A stretch of DNA of 24,401 nucleotides from Emiliania huxleyi CCMP1516 (GCF_000372725.1 NW_005199712.1:107150-131550), one strand, 5' to 3'; shown: positions 9,028 to 15,729, counted from the stretch's first letter. Translations and numbers: made by a program. The notes: a model not told the origin generated them from the sequence alone.

Positions 9028-11063
9028 GCGCCAAGGGGTCGTACACGAACGAGACCAGGCAGGGCGAGTGCACGCCCTGTTCCGGCGGCACGTACCAGGA
9101 CGCGGAGGCGCAGACGGCGTGCAAGCCGTGCGAGGCGGGCGGCTACTGCGCTGTTGGCGCGGCGGCGGCGCTGCCGTGCGAGGCTGGCAGCTACTCGCGC
9201 GCCACCAACCTCTCCGCCGCGAGCGAGTGCACCGACGCCTCGCCGGGCCACTTCGCCACGACCGGCTCCACCGAGCAGAGGGCGTGCGCCAAGGGGTCGT
9301 ACACGAACGAGACCAGGCAGGGCGAGTGCACGCCCTGTTCCGGCGGCACGTACCAGGACGCGGAGGCGCAGACGGCGTGCAAGCCGTGCGAGGCGGGCGG
9401 CTACTGCGCTGTTGGCGCGGCGGCGGCGCTGCCGTGCGAGGCTGGCAGCTACTCGCGCGCCACCAACCTCACCGCCGCGGGCGAGTGCACCGACGCCTCG
9501 CCGGGCCACTTCGCCACGACCGGCTCCACCGAGCAGACGGCGTGCGCCAAGGGGTCGTACACGAACGAGACCAGGCAGGGCGAGTGCACGCCCTGTTCCG
9601 GCGGCACGTACCAGGACGCGGAGGCGCAGACGGCGTGCAAGCCGTGCGAGGCGGGCGGCTACTGCGCTGTTGGCGCGGCGGCGGCGCTGCCGTGCGAGGC
9701 TGGCAGCTACTCGCGCGCCACCAACCTCTCCGCCGCGAGCGAGTGCACTGACGCCTCGCCGGGCCACTTCGCCACGACCGGCTCCACCGAGCAGAGGGCG
9801 TGCGCCAAGGGGTCGTACACGAACGAGACCAGGCAGGGCGAGTGCACGCCCTGTTCCGGCGGCACGTACCAGGACGCGGAGGCGCAGACGGCGTGCAAGC
9901 CGTGCGAGGCGGGCGGCTACTGCGCTGTTGGCGCGGCGGCGGCGCTGCCGTGCGAGGCTGGCAGCTACTCGCGCGCCACCAACCTCTCCGCCGCGGGCGA
10001 GTGCACCGACGCCTCGCCGGGCCACTTCGCCACCACCGGCTCCACGCAGCAGACGGCGTGCGCCAAGGGGTCGTACACGGACGCGTACAAGCAGGGCGAG
10101 TGCACGCCCTGCGCCGGCGGCACGTACCAGGACGAGGAAGGCAAGACGGCGTGCGAGCCGTGCGAGGCGGGAAGCTACTGCGCTGTTGGCGCGGCGGCGG
10201 CGCTGCCGTGCGAGGCTGGCAGCTACTCGAGCGCCACCAACCTCACGGCCGCGAGCGAGTGCACCGCCGCCTTGCCGGGCCACTTCGCCACCACCGGCTC
10301 CACCGAGCAGACGGCATGCCGCGAGGGCAGCTTCGCCAACGGCACCCACAACGAGGCGTGCGAGCTGTGCCCCGAGGGGTACTACCAGGTCCAGCCCGCC
10401 GCCGCCGCCTGCGTCCGCTGCGCTGCTGGCAAGTTTTGCCCTCAGGGATCGTCGCGCGAGCTGGACGCGCAGTGCGCGGCGGGCACGTACGCCAACGCGA
10501 CGGACGCCGACGGCGACCCCGAGTGCCTCGAGTGCCCCGCCGGCTCGTCGTGCGCGGGAGGTGGCGCCGCGCCTGCCGTGTGCTCTCCGGGAACCGCAGC
10601 CACGCCTGCTCAGGGCCAGTGCACCGTCTGCGGCCTCGGGACGTACCAGCCGGACTCCGGAGCCGCGGGCTGCCTCGAGTGCGCGCCGGGTACGTTCTGT
10701 CCCAAGGGAAGCAGCGCTCAGCTGCCCGCGAGCTGCCCCGCCGGCTTCTACATCGGCGATGCGTCCACCACGCTGGAGAGCCTCGACGATTGCGTCGGTT
10801 GCGCGCCTGGCAGCTTCTGCGCCGGCGGCGCCGCGCAGCCAGCGCCTTGCGCTCCAGGCAGCATCGCCCCTTCGGCCAACATGTCTGCTTGCGAGCTGTG
10901 CCCGATCGGACGCTTCGCAGCCTCCACCATCGAGTGCGAGGAGTGCGAGGCGGACGGCGCTGATGTAGCAAATTCTGAAAAGGTTCCACCAGAGCTTGCG
11001 CGTGGCGGCGGCGGCTGGCGCCTTGGTTTGGGCGGCTGTGACTGGCGCCTCGGCCTCCGTTAG
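3..11063 (+). CDS. Giant cysteine-rich repeat protein (GCC2/GCC3, ephrin-receptor-like modules), 5' partial
   Basis: The frame is open from the first complete codon, so the true start lies upstream of the window; the first possible start inside (GTG at 36) is an ordinary Val codon in the other repeats. About 3,650 residues match the GCC2/GCC3 (TNFR/EGF-like) pattern C-x2-C-x2-G-x-Y...C-x2-C. Each 260-residue unit has three submodules of 86, 86 and 88 residues with 8, 8 and 10 cysteines. Regular N-x-S/T sequons (NLT, NLT, NGT, NAT) suggest a secreted or surface, N-glycosylated, disulphide-bonded protein; adhesion or cell-wall function is inference. After residue-level divergence from about 10441 the last 170 residues are unique. 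The final tail after the last cysteine pair (10960-11063) is Gly/Arg-rich and may be intron or noncoding; GT sites near 10982 could be a donor, so the stop at 11061 is uncertain. No signal peptide, kinase or membrane segment is visible. Confidence 0.88.
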   Translation, partial: GESNATSCLPCVESSYCAEGASAPLPCVAGSYSTATNLTAAGECTDASPGHFATTGSTQQTACAKGSYTDAYGQGACTPCAGGTYQDEEGKTACEPCEAGSYCAAGAAAVLPCEAGSYSSATNLTAASECTAATPGHFATTGSTEQTACREGSFAAGTRNDACELCPEGYYQDQPAAAACVRCAAGKFCPVGSSRELDAQCEAGTYARLTDRSGDPECLDCPAGSSCGGGAAPPSECSPGSFAATAGLSECASCAGGTYQGESNATSCLPCVEGSYCAEGASAPLPCVAGSYSTATNLTAAGECTDASPGHFATTGSTQQTACAKGSYTDAYGQGACTPCAGGTYQDEEGKTACEPCEAGSHCAVGAAAALPCEAGSYSSATNLTDASECTAATPGHFATTGSTEQTACREGSFANGTRNDACELCPEGYYQDQPAAAACVRCAAGKFCPVGSSRELDAQCEAGTYARLTDRSGDPECLDCPAGSSCGGGAAPPSECSPGSFAATAGLSECASCAGGTYQGESNATSCLPCVEGSYCAEGASAPLPCVAGSYSTATNLTAAGECTDASPGHFATTGSTQQTACAKGSYTDAYGQGACTPCAGGTYQDEEGKTACEPCEAGSHCAVGAAAALPCEAGSYSSATNLTDASECTDATPGHFATTGSTEQTACREGSFANGTRNDACELCPEGYYQDQPAAAACVRCAAGKFCPVGSSRELDAQCEAGTYARLTDRSGDPECLDCPAGSSCGGGAAPPSECSPGSFAATAGLSECASCAGGTYQGESNATSCLPCVEGSYCAEGASAPLPCVAGSYSTATNLTAAGECTDASPGHFATTGSTQQTACAKGSYTDAYGQGACTPCAGGTYQDEEGKTACEPCEAGSHCAVGAAAALPCEAGSYSSATNLTDASECTDASPGHFATTGSTEQTACREGSFANGTRNDACELCPEGYYQDQPAAAACVRCAAGKFCPVGSSRELDAQCEAGTYARLTDRSGDPECLDCPAGSSCGGGAAPPSECSPGSFAATAGLSECASCAGGTYQGESNATSCLPCVEGSYCAEGASAPLPCVAGSYSTATNLTAAGECTDASPGHFATTGSTQQTACAKGSYTDAYGQGACTPCAGGTYQDEEGKTACEPCEAGSHCAVGAAAALPCEAGSYSSATNLTAASECTDATPGHFAATGSTEQTACREGSFANGTRNDACELCPEGYYQDQPAAAACVRCAAGKFCPVGSSRELDAQCEAGTYARLTDRSGDPECLDCPAGSSCGGGAAPPSECSPGSFAATAGLSECASCAGGTYQGVSNATSCLPCVEGSYCAEGASAPLPCEAGSYSTATNLTAAGECTDASPGHFATTGSTQQTACAKGSYTDAYGQGACTPCAGGTYQDEEGKTACEPCEAGSYCAVGAAAALPCEAGSYSTATNLTDASECTDATPGHFATTGSTEQTACREGSFANGTRNDACELCPEGYYQDQPAAAACVRCAAGKFCPVGSSRELDAQCEAGTYARLTDRSGDPECLDCPAGSSCGGGAAPPSECSPGSFAATAGLSECASCAGGTYQGESNATSCLPCVEGSYCAEGASAPLPCVAGSYSTATNLTAAGECTDASPGHFATTGSTQQTACAKGSYTDAYGQGACTPCAGGTYQDEEGKTACEPCEAGSHCAVGAAAALPCEAGSYSSATNLTAASECTAASPGHFATTGSTEQTACRVGSFANGTRNEACELCPEGYYQDQPAAAACVRCAAGKFCPVGSSRELDAQCEAGTYARLTDRSGDPECLDCPAGSSCGGGAAPPSECSPGSFAATAGLSECASCAGGTYQGESNATSCLPCVEGSYCAEGASAPLPCVAGSYSTATNLTAAGECTDASPGHFATTGSTQQTACAKGSYTDAYGQGACTPCAGGTYQDEEGKTACEPCEAGSYCAVGAAAALPCEAGSYSSATNLTDASECTDATPGHFATTGSTEQTACREGSFANGTRNDACELCPEGYYQDQPAAAACVRCAAGKFCPVGSSRELDAQCEAGKYARLTDRSGDPECLDCPAGSSCGGGAAPPSECSPGSFAATAGLSECASCAGGTYQGESNATSCLPCVEGSYCAEGASAPLPCVAGSYSTATNLTAAGECTDASPGHFATTGSTQQTACAKGSYTDAYGQGACTPCAGGTYQDEEGKTACEPCEAGSHCAVGAAAALPCEAGSYSSATNLTAASECTDATPGHFATTGSTEQTACREGSFANGTRNEACELCPEGYYQDQPAAAACVRCAAGKFCPVGSSRELDAQCEAGTYARLTDRSGDPECLDCPAGSSCGGGAAPPSECSPGSFAATAGLSECASCAGGTYQGESNATSCLPCVEGSYCAEGASAPLPCVAGSYSTATNLTAAGECTDASPGHFATTGSTQQTACAKGSYTDAYGQGACTPCAGGTYQDEEGKTACEPCEAGSYCAVGAAAALPCEAGSYSSATNLTDASECTDATPGHFATTGSTEQTACREGSFANGTRNDACELCPEGYYQDQPAAAACVRCAAGKFCPVGSSRELDAQCEAGTYARLTDRSGDPECLDCPAGSSCGGGAAPPSECSPGSFAATAGLSECASCAGGTYQGESNATSCLPCVEGSYCAEGASAPLPCVAGSYSRATNLSAAGECTDASPGHFATTGSTQQTACAKGSYTDAYKQGECTPCAGGTYQDEEGKTACEPCEAGSYCAVGAAAALPCEAGSYSSATNLTAASECTAALPGHFATTGSTEQTACREGSFANGTHNEACELCPEGYYQVQPAAAACVRCAAGKFCPVGSSRELDAQCAAGTYARLTDRSGDPECLDCPAGSSCGGGAAPPSECSPGSFAATAGLSECASCAGGTYQGESNATSCLPCVEGSYCAEGASAPLPCVAGSYSTATNLTAAGECTDASPGHFATTGSTQQTACAKGSYTDAYGQGACTPCAGGTYQDEEGKTACEPCEAGSHCAVGAAAALPCEAGSYSSATNLTDASECTDATPGHFATTGSTEQTACAKGSYTNETRQGECTPCSGGTYQDAEAQTACKPCEAGGYCAVGAAAALPCEAGSYSRATNLSAASECTDASPGHFATTGSTEQRACAKGSYTNETRQGECTPCSGGTYQDAEAQTACKPCEAGGYCAVGAAAALPCEAGSYSRATNLTAAGECTDASPGHFATTGSTEQTACAKGSYTNETRQGECTPCSGGTYQDAEAQTACKPCEAGGYCAVGAAAALPCEAGSYSRATNLSAASECTDASPGHFATTGSTEQRACAKGSYTNETRQGECTPCSGGTYQDAEAQTACKPCEAGGYCAVGAAAALPCEAGSYSRATNLSAAGECTDASPGHFATTGSTQQTACAKGSYTDAYKQGECTPCAGGTYQDEEGKTACEPCEAGSYCAVGAAAALPCEAGSYSSATNLTAASECTAALPGHFATTGSTEQTACREGSFANGTHNEACELCPEGYYQVQPAAAACVRCAAGKFCPQGSSRELDAQCAAGTYANATDADGDPECLECPAGSSCAGGGAAPAVCSPGTAATPAQGQCTVCGLGTYQPDSGAAGCLECAPGTFCPKGSSAQLPASCPAGFYIGDASTTLESLDDCVGCAPGSFCAGGAAQPAPCAPGSIAPSANMSACELCPIGRFAASTIECEECEADGADVANSEKVPPELARGGGGWRLGLGGCDWRLGLR
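9030..10061 (+). repeat. 258-bp tandem coding repeat, four units (single 86-residue module)
   Basis: Units start at 9030, 9288, 9546 and 9804 with period 258 bp, in frame with the larger array. Each encodes one 86-residue module of the first type, carrying the private motif TNETRQGECTPCSGG in place of TDAYGQGACTPCAGG, and an extra NET sequon. Units 1 and 3 have the QTACAK junction and units 2 and 4 end with QRACAK before the next module, so the four units themselves alternate in pairs. Confidence 0.95.
9960..10490 (+). repeat. Copy of the eleventh 780-bp unit's variant block (partner 7890-8420)
   Basis: This segment lies exactly 2,070 bp downstream of 7890-8420 and shares with it at least nine variants that most other 780-bp units lack, for example TACAAGCAG, CTCACGGCC, GCCTTGCCG, GGCATGCC, CACCCACAACGAG, CAGGTCCAG and TGCGCGGCG. 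The offset equals 780 plus five times 258. The copy diverges at 10441 and again after 10490. Confidence 0.9.
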
Positions 11064-11069
11064 GGCAGA

Positions 11070-11402
11070 GGCCTCAGCTGGTTGGTTGGCCTTGTGGGCG
11101 GCGGCCTCGGCTGTCGCCTCGGCTCCACCTTGGGTAGTGGCCTCGGCTGTCGCCTCGGCCTCTTGTGTGACAGCCTCGGCTGGCGCCTCGGCAGCCAGGT
11201 CGGGGGCTGCGCCCCCTTCCCCCGGCCCCCCCCACGGTCGGCGCCCCGGAGGAGAGGTCCGACAGGAGGCGTCGGCGTCGGCCCGCAGCCGATGGCAGGA
11301 TGAAGGACGCAAGGGGCAGCAGACGGCAACGGAGTCGGGAGGCGACCGGTAGACTCGACCGAAGCACACACCCCCAACACGAGATGGTCCGCATCGCCGG
11401 CA
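11070..11402. repeat. Degenerate GCCTCGGCTGTC-type repeat between convergent genes
   Basis: Between 11090 and 11195 the plus strand repeats GCCTCGGCTG(T/G)CGCCTCGG-like words. On the plus strand the frames give Ala/Ser- or Gly/Leu-rich peptides; on the minus strand one frame gives an Ala/Glu-rich (AEA) peptide that is in phase with the membrane-protein frame described at 11403-12117. It could be an acidic low-complexity tail of that gene or noncoding sequence. From 11200 to 11402 I see nothing protein-like in any frame. Confidence 0.5.
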
Positions 11403-12117
11403 CCTTTGTTTTGGGCTGGGGCAGGGTGGGAGATTTGAATTTGAAGTTGAATTTGAAGTTGAGTTGCGCCGTGTCTCGGCGCCGGCGATGAAGTTGTTGA
11501 TGGACGGCTGGTTTCCTGGCGGCCTTCCTGGAGGCCGTGCTGATGCAGAGGGGCCGGTGAGCGCCAAATGGCAGGCGCCGTTGATGGAGATGATGTCGGG
11601 CAGCGGCACGTCGATGGAGATGGCGTCGGGCAGCGGCATGCTCGCAGGGACCGGTCCAGAAACGGCGACGGCGAAAGGGATGGTGGCGACGACGAGCAGG
11701 ACGGTGAAAATCCAGAGGACTCCGTGTAGGCTCGGGACAGACCACTCGGTGCTGACGCGAGGTGGCGGCCCGGAGATGTCACAGACGCCACTGGTGACGA
11801 GCTCGGCGGTGCGGTTGACGTCGCTCGTCTCGCGCCTCTTGTCGGGCGGGGTAGATGGTGACGGCGATGTGGAGCCGAGCAGGGACACGTGATCCGCGGC
11901 GATATCCGGGACGTCATCGGCCCGCTCGAAGGCAGAACCCTCGAGATTTGACGCGAATGCGGATGTCTCGAAGAGGATGCGCTCGGCCTCGATGAGCCAC
12001 GAAGGTTCGGTGCAATCCTCGGAAGGGCGAGGGATGGCGACGCCAGAGGAGTGCTCGATCTCATCGAAGCCGGCGGCGGCTACGGACCGCCAGGCGGCAG
12101 CAGAGACATCGGCGGAC
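11403..12117 (-). CDS. Probable single-pass membrane protein of unknown family (core coding segment; ends unresolved)
   Basis: The minus frame whose codons begin (low coordinate) at multiples of three is free of stops here and shows strong G/C third positions. Reading from 12117 down it gives an acidic, mixed-composition region (for example WRSVAAAGFDEIEH near the start and WLIEAERILFETSAF further on). Then, at 11655-11729, comes a clear hydrophobic segment containing LWIFTVLLVVATIPFAVAV, followed by a Pro/Asn-rich part with a duplicated PLPD(A/I)ISI motif and a Ser/Thr/Asn run with NST sequons (11430-11462). The likely topology is N-terminus in the cytosol and glycosylated C-terminus outside. 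The frame has an upstream stop at 12180-12182 and no in-frame ATG before the hydrophobic segment, so the N-terminus must come from another frame by splicing or frameshift. The 3' end is unknown because the frame stays open into the antisense of the giant gene. I do not recognise the family. Confidence 0.5.
11577..11639 (-). repeat. 30-bp tandem duplication inside the membrane-protein frame
   Basis: Two adjacent 30-bp copies encode PLPDAISIDV and PLPDIISING, differing by a few bases. In-frame duplication with conservative changes supports this minus frame as the coding one. Confidence 0.75.
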
Positions 12118-12400
12118 GGGGGAGCACACGGGACACGTCGGCATAGGGATAGGAGCCAGGGGTGTGGGCCGGGCCTGCATCATGAATGGGCCTGATAGCG
12201 ACGGCGGCGACGTAGGCGAGACGGCGGCGAGGGTGGCGACGGTCACGATGAAGCTGGCTTGACGAAATGGATGACGCCATCGCGCAGCAATGGGGACATC
12301 CTCGATGTCGTCGTCCTTGCCGGAAGGGGCAGCGCACGCGCCTCTGAAGATCGAGGCGCGTGGCTCAAAGCCGGCGCTGCGCGGGTTTTCGTGCCCATCC
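12118..12400 (-). other. Candidate 5' coding segments of the membrane-protein gene, two competing frames
   Basis: Upstream of 12117 two minus frames look coding. One has an ATG at 12280 (MASSISSSQLHRD...) and later reads GSYPYADVSRVL up to a five-base C run (plus-strand G run at 12118-12122), where a one-base shift would join it to the core frame. The other is open further upstream and gives an acidic stretch (SGKDDDIEDVP) followed by a short hydrophobic run (ASFIVTVATLAAV). Both have G/C-rich third positions. A small intron, a real frameshift or a sequence error at the C run could each explain the change of frame; I cannot choose. Confidence 0.3.
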
Positions 12401-12964
12401 GACTATGGATTACTTTTCCATTTTTTGGATGCCGTGGTCGTGGGGGTCACTCACGACCCGCACGAGGTAGGCGGCGCGCAGCGCCGCTCTCGCAGGCTGT
12501 TTTTGACGGTTCTACATTGTGTTTTTGTTTTCAGTCTAGGGGGCCCGACCCCCTCAGAGGCGGCGGGCGGGCGCCCACTGACCCAGAGATCAAAAACGCT
12601 CGGCCCCACGACCTGCACGACCTTCCTCGTGTGTGTGGAGAAGTTTACCTTATCCCTTACCTTACCAATCCGAATGGCCATCGATGTCCGGTCTGCATCA
12701 TCTACCCCCCCGACTGTCTCCCGTGTGTCTTTCACCCAACCAGACCCTGACCCCACTTCCCCCACTTGCCCGCTCCGACGCTCTTGTCCCACGCGGCCGA
12801 AGCGCGCCGAGAGACGCAGACCCCCCCCCCCCCTCCCCGCGCCCCACCCCCACCGCCGCTGTGCGTCGTGCTCCGCAGCCGCAGGGTCTGTTGCTCTCTG
12901 CCGTGCTCGCGCGGCGGTCCCGCAGGAACCCGCGCCCTTGCCGCCCGGCCGGGGCTGGAGAGGC
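12401..12964. other. Noncoding 3' flank of the HET-like/LRR gene
   Basis: This stretch follows the stop of the minus-strand gene at 12965. It holds a T-rich tract ending in TTTTCAG at 12530-12537, repeated CTTACC words near 12650, and a run of C bases near 12820-12835. No frame shows convincing coding character; the long open frames here are read-through of the unspliced intron on the minus strand and its antisense. Confidence 0.5.
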
Positions 12965-14208
12965 TCAGCGCAGCTCGATGCCGCGCTCCTTGCACACGGC
13001 CACCAGCTCAGGCTGCTTCTTGTTGTCCACGAAGAGCAACTGCACGCGAGGGGAGGCGCGATGAGCATTGGGCGGGGAAGGGGCGTGTGGCGAGGGGGGG
13101 CGTCTCGCGCCTTCAAGCTCGGGGCGGCCCCCTCCTTGAGGGCGGCGGCCAGCGCCTTGCAGCCCTCGTCGCGAATCTCGTTGTTGGTGATTATGAGCGT
13201 CTCGAGCCGCGGCGCCGCCCCGCTCGCGAGGACCTCCGCCAGCTGCGCCGCCTCCGCGTCGCCCCAGCCGAGCATGCCGTAGATCAGCTTGGTCGCCTTG
13301 CCAAACCGCTCCTCGAAGGCGTCCTTGTACAACCCCTTCACAAGCGGATAGTCCTCCTTGCCGTTGGTGAAGCTCTTCTTCTCCAGCTCAATCGCGAAAG
13401 CAGACGGCAGCAGCGGAGGGCGCCGGCCGCCGTCCTGGGTGCAGTCGTCTCGGAGGCTGCCGCAGTCGTACTCCACGCCGCCGCGCATCAGGCCGAGGTC
13501 GAGCGAGAGGTAGCCAGCCTTTGTCAGGCCCGCCCAGCACTGCTCCGTGAAGCACCAGCCGCGGTCAAAGTACTTGGCCACGTTGGTGCCCTCGGGCTGG
13601 TCCTCCGCCTTGTGGCCGTCCGGGAAGGAGGTCAGCCGCAGCACGTATGTCTTCGGGTGGGAGTAGAGCGTGCCGAGGCAGCCCAGCCCCTGCTTGAAGA
13701 GCGCGTTCTGCTCCTCGGTGCGCTCGACGCCGTTGGCGGGGTCGGGGTGCTGGTGCAGCGAGCCGAAGTCCCAAAAGACGCCGAGCCGCGGGATGTAGAC
13801 GGGCTCGCTGAGCAGGACCTTGAGCGCCCTTGCGACGCGGGCGAGGTTGGCTCCGCGCGGGTCGGGGTGGTCCTTGGTCAGCCACGGGTAGGAGAGCGCG
13901 GCGACGGGAAGCCAATCCGCATACTCGTTGGTCGCCTCGACGAGGTCGGCGAGGGAGAGGAAGGCCTCCTTGGGCAGCGCCTGGCGGTGAGTGAGGACGC
14001 CGCCCGCCTCGGCGTGGCTGATGACCCACTGCGCGTCGAGGACGGCGACGGCGCCGCTCGCGAGGACCGGCTCGAGGTCGCCGCCGCCGTGCTTGCGCCA
14101 CAGCTTCAGCTTCCTCTCGTAGGGCGTCGGGGCGTCGAGTTCGACCAAACTTGTCCCCCCCCCCTCGGCAGGGGCCTCGACGCGGCTGGAGAAGCAGAAG
14201 CAGCCCAT
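12965..14208 (-). CDS. Lipidation-motif protein with HET/TIR-like motifs and C-terminal leucine-rich repeat, two exons
   Basis: Exon 1 is 13111-14208 (366 codons) and exon 2 is 12965-13039 (24 codons plus TGA), giving 390 residues. The ATG at 14208 is chosen because the only in-frame start upstream is a GTG; it begins MGCFCFSS, an N-myristoylation/palmitoylation-type sequence, although residue 6 is Phe rather than Ser/Thr. Residues 100-225 carry ALSYPW (104-109), FWDFGSLHQ (145-153) and YFDRGWCFTE (213-222), in the order and spacing of fungal HET-domain motifs (ALSYxWG, WIDxxCINQ, RxWTxQE). Residues 320-390 form a ribonuclease-inhibitor-type LRR: RLETLIITNNEIRDEGCKAL, then across the splice LKLLFVDNKK, ending CKERGIELR as algal LRR proteins often do. 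No nucleotide-binding domain is seen. A membrane-attached sensor or incompatibility-like protein is an inference; the HET relation rests on motifs only. Confidence 0.78.
13040..13110 (-). other. 71-nt GC-AG intron of the HET-like/LRR gene
   Basis: On the minus strand the donor is AAG|GCGCGA and the acceptor is GCGTGCAG|TTG. Splicing restores the leucine-rich repeat pattern exactly (SLK + LLFVDNKK) in phase 0. Reading through the intron instead gives an Arg/Ser/Pro-rich tail of no recognisable kind. No GT donor is available close by that keeps the repeat intact. Confidence 0.7.
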
Positions 14209-14474
14209 CGACTTTGCAAAGCACACGCTCTGTGAGTATGATTAGGCGCTCATACGCTTCGAGCGCCCGGCACCACACACGCTTGCTGCTGCTGCAGGCT
14301 CGCCCACAGCGCCCGCGCCGACCCCTGCGCGACAGCTTCGCGCGGCCAGCGGCGCCGCCGACCCGTCAACTTGAGTGAGGATGTGCTTGGAGCGGCCGCC
14401 CGAGGAGGAGGTACCGGTAGTGATCTCCACATCCGTCCCCTGCTCCAGCTTAGGTGGAAAAGAATTAGTTTCCC

Positions 14475-14501
14475 GGTAGGGAGGCGTGTGCCGAATACAA
14501 A
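14475..14501 (+). repeat. Dispersed 27-bp repeat, copy 1 (inverted partner 21099-21125)
   Basis: The sequence ggtagggaggcgtgtgccga and the next seven bases match the reverse complement of 21099-21125 with two mismatches. The spacing of 6.6 kb and lack of coding context suggest a dispersed noncoding element. Confidence 0.75.
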
Positions 14502-14527
14502 TGGGAATATTTCGGTTGACCCAGGTG

Positions 14528-14861
14528 TATTCTTTTTTTGCTTGGGGCGGACAGCATGACGGGGTAGGTAGGGTAGGTCTGGGCCCTCCCGTCGGGTTTT
14601 TCCCTCTCTTCGCGCGGAAATTTCACAGCAGAAAAAGAATTTTCCGAAATCACGACCATGTCAACCCTCCCCAAGTGGGTGATCTGATTGATGCTTGTAT
14701 AGCCTTGAGAGTGGCCTGCCATGCCACAGGAAGGACTGTGGTTGCAGGAGAGTACCACCAGTCATCACTTTAGTTGGTGTAGTACCCCACCTTCACCGCA
14801 CCAGTGATTTCTTTTTTAGTTTCCCAGGGAGGTAGGTAGCTCTGGGGGGAGGCGGGGGCCC
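14528..14861 (+). repeat. Left copy of an inverted dispersed element (partner 15730-15843)
   Basis: Two blocks are shared in inverted orientation with the right copy: 14528-14558 (tattctttttttgctt followed by ggcggacagcat) with 15811-15843, and 14839-14861 (ctctggggggaggcgggggc) with 15730-15752. Block order is the same when the right copy is read on the minus strand, but the blocks are about 310 bp apart here and 90 bp apart on the right, so the left copy carries roughly 220 bp more. Confidence 0.7.
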
Positions 14862-15729
14862 CCGGAGGCACCGTGCGCCGCGCCGCAGTGCGGAAACGGG
14901 GCCCCGGCTCTACTAGTCTCTACTAGCACCGACTTCCCGATTAAGCTAGGTTAATCAGAGGGCAGATTTGGAGAGATCTCGAGGAGTACATACAGATAGA
15001 CCCTCCAATTATCAGAAAACTCCGACCTGATCGGTCGTACTGACCGCCGACAGATCACTCCAGACAGCAGACAGGCCGGCGTCTGCACGTGGCCGGCCGG
15101 GCGAGAGGCTTGACACGATCCGACCCTGCGACCCTGACGCTGCTGCTCTAGCTATCAAGACAACTGCTGACTGCTGCCACAATGTGTGACCGGTGCTGGC
15201 CCACTTGGCGGCCTTCCCGGTCAGTGGTGAGGCGCAGTTCAGAGCTGTCGATGGCGCGATGCCGCACTGGTCCCACATTGGTGACACGAGACCACCACGT
15301 TTGCCGGTCCAAGAGAGAGGCACTGGCGCTGTCCTGAGAAAGTGCATGGTCCCTCTTGACTGCCCATGCGCGCGAGGCTGTGTAGGCATAGCCTCGAGAG
15401 TGCCAGCAGCCAGTCGCCGAGGCAGTTTGTGACGCGCATTGCGTCAGAAGCGTGCACACGATAGAAGGACACCTTCCTACTGACCGTAGGATCAGGTCGT
15501 CACTGAATGCTTGATACTAAGGCCGCGAGCTATGCAGGTGGTCAATTGTGCAGCATTGCACGGTCAGCAGCGCCGACAGGCTGTCGCAAGGCGTGATAGC
15601 ATGGCCGCAAGTACAGCGAATTCCCATGAAACAAGTAAAAAATCGCGCAAAAAAGAAAAAAAGTCCGGAAAAATCGGCGCCTGCGGCGGGCCGTGGGACC
15701 CCATCTCCCCCCCGCATGGATACCCTCCA

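Noticed and set aside
32..9751. Long plus-strand frame shifted by one from the giant gene, Arg-rich
   Set aside because: It is the shadow of the cysteine-rich frame in DNA without A/T-rich stops; its peptide is Arg/Gly/His-rich with no domain pattern, and one silent change in the real frame creates its stop at 1531.
12000..12025. Possible tRNA T-loop (GGTTCGGTGCAATCC)
   Set aside because: No matching acceptor stem, anticodon arm or D-arm nearby; the sequence lies within a coding-like minus frame.
11060..12064. Minus-strand 334-codon Ser/Pro-rich frame
   Set aside because: It overlaps the membrane-protein frame, is low complexity and has poorer third-position bias; the neighbouring frame has a real hydrophobic segment.
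12766..14235. Plus-strand 489-codon open frame
   Set aside because: It is antisense to the HET-like/LRR gene, whose minus-strand frame has recognisable motifs and a repeat restored by splicing.
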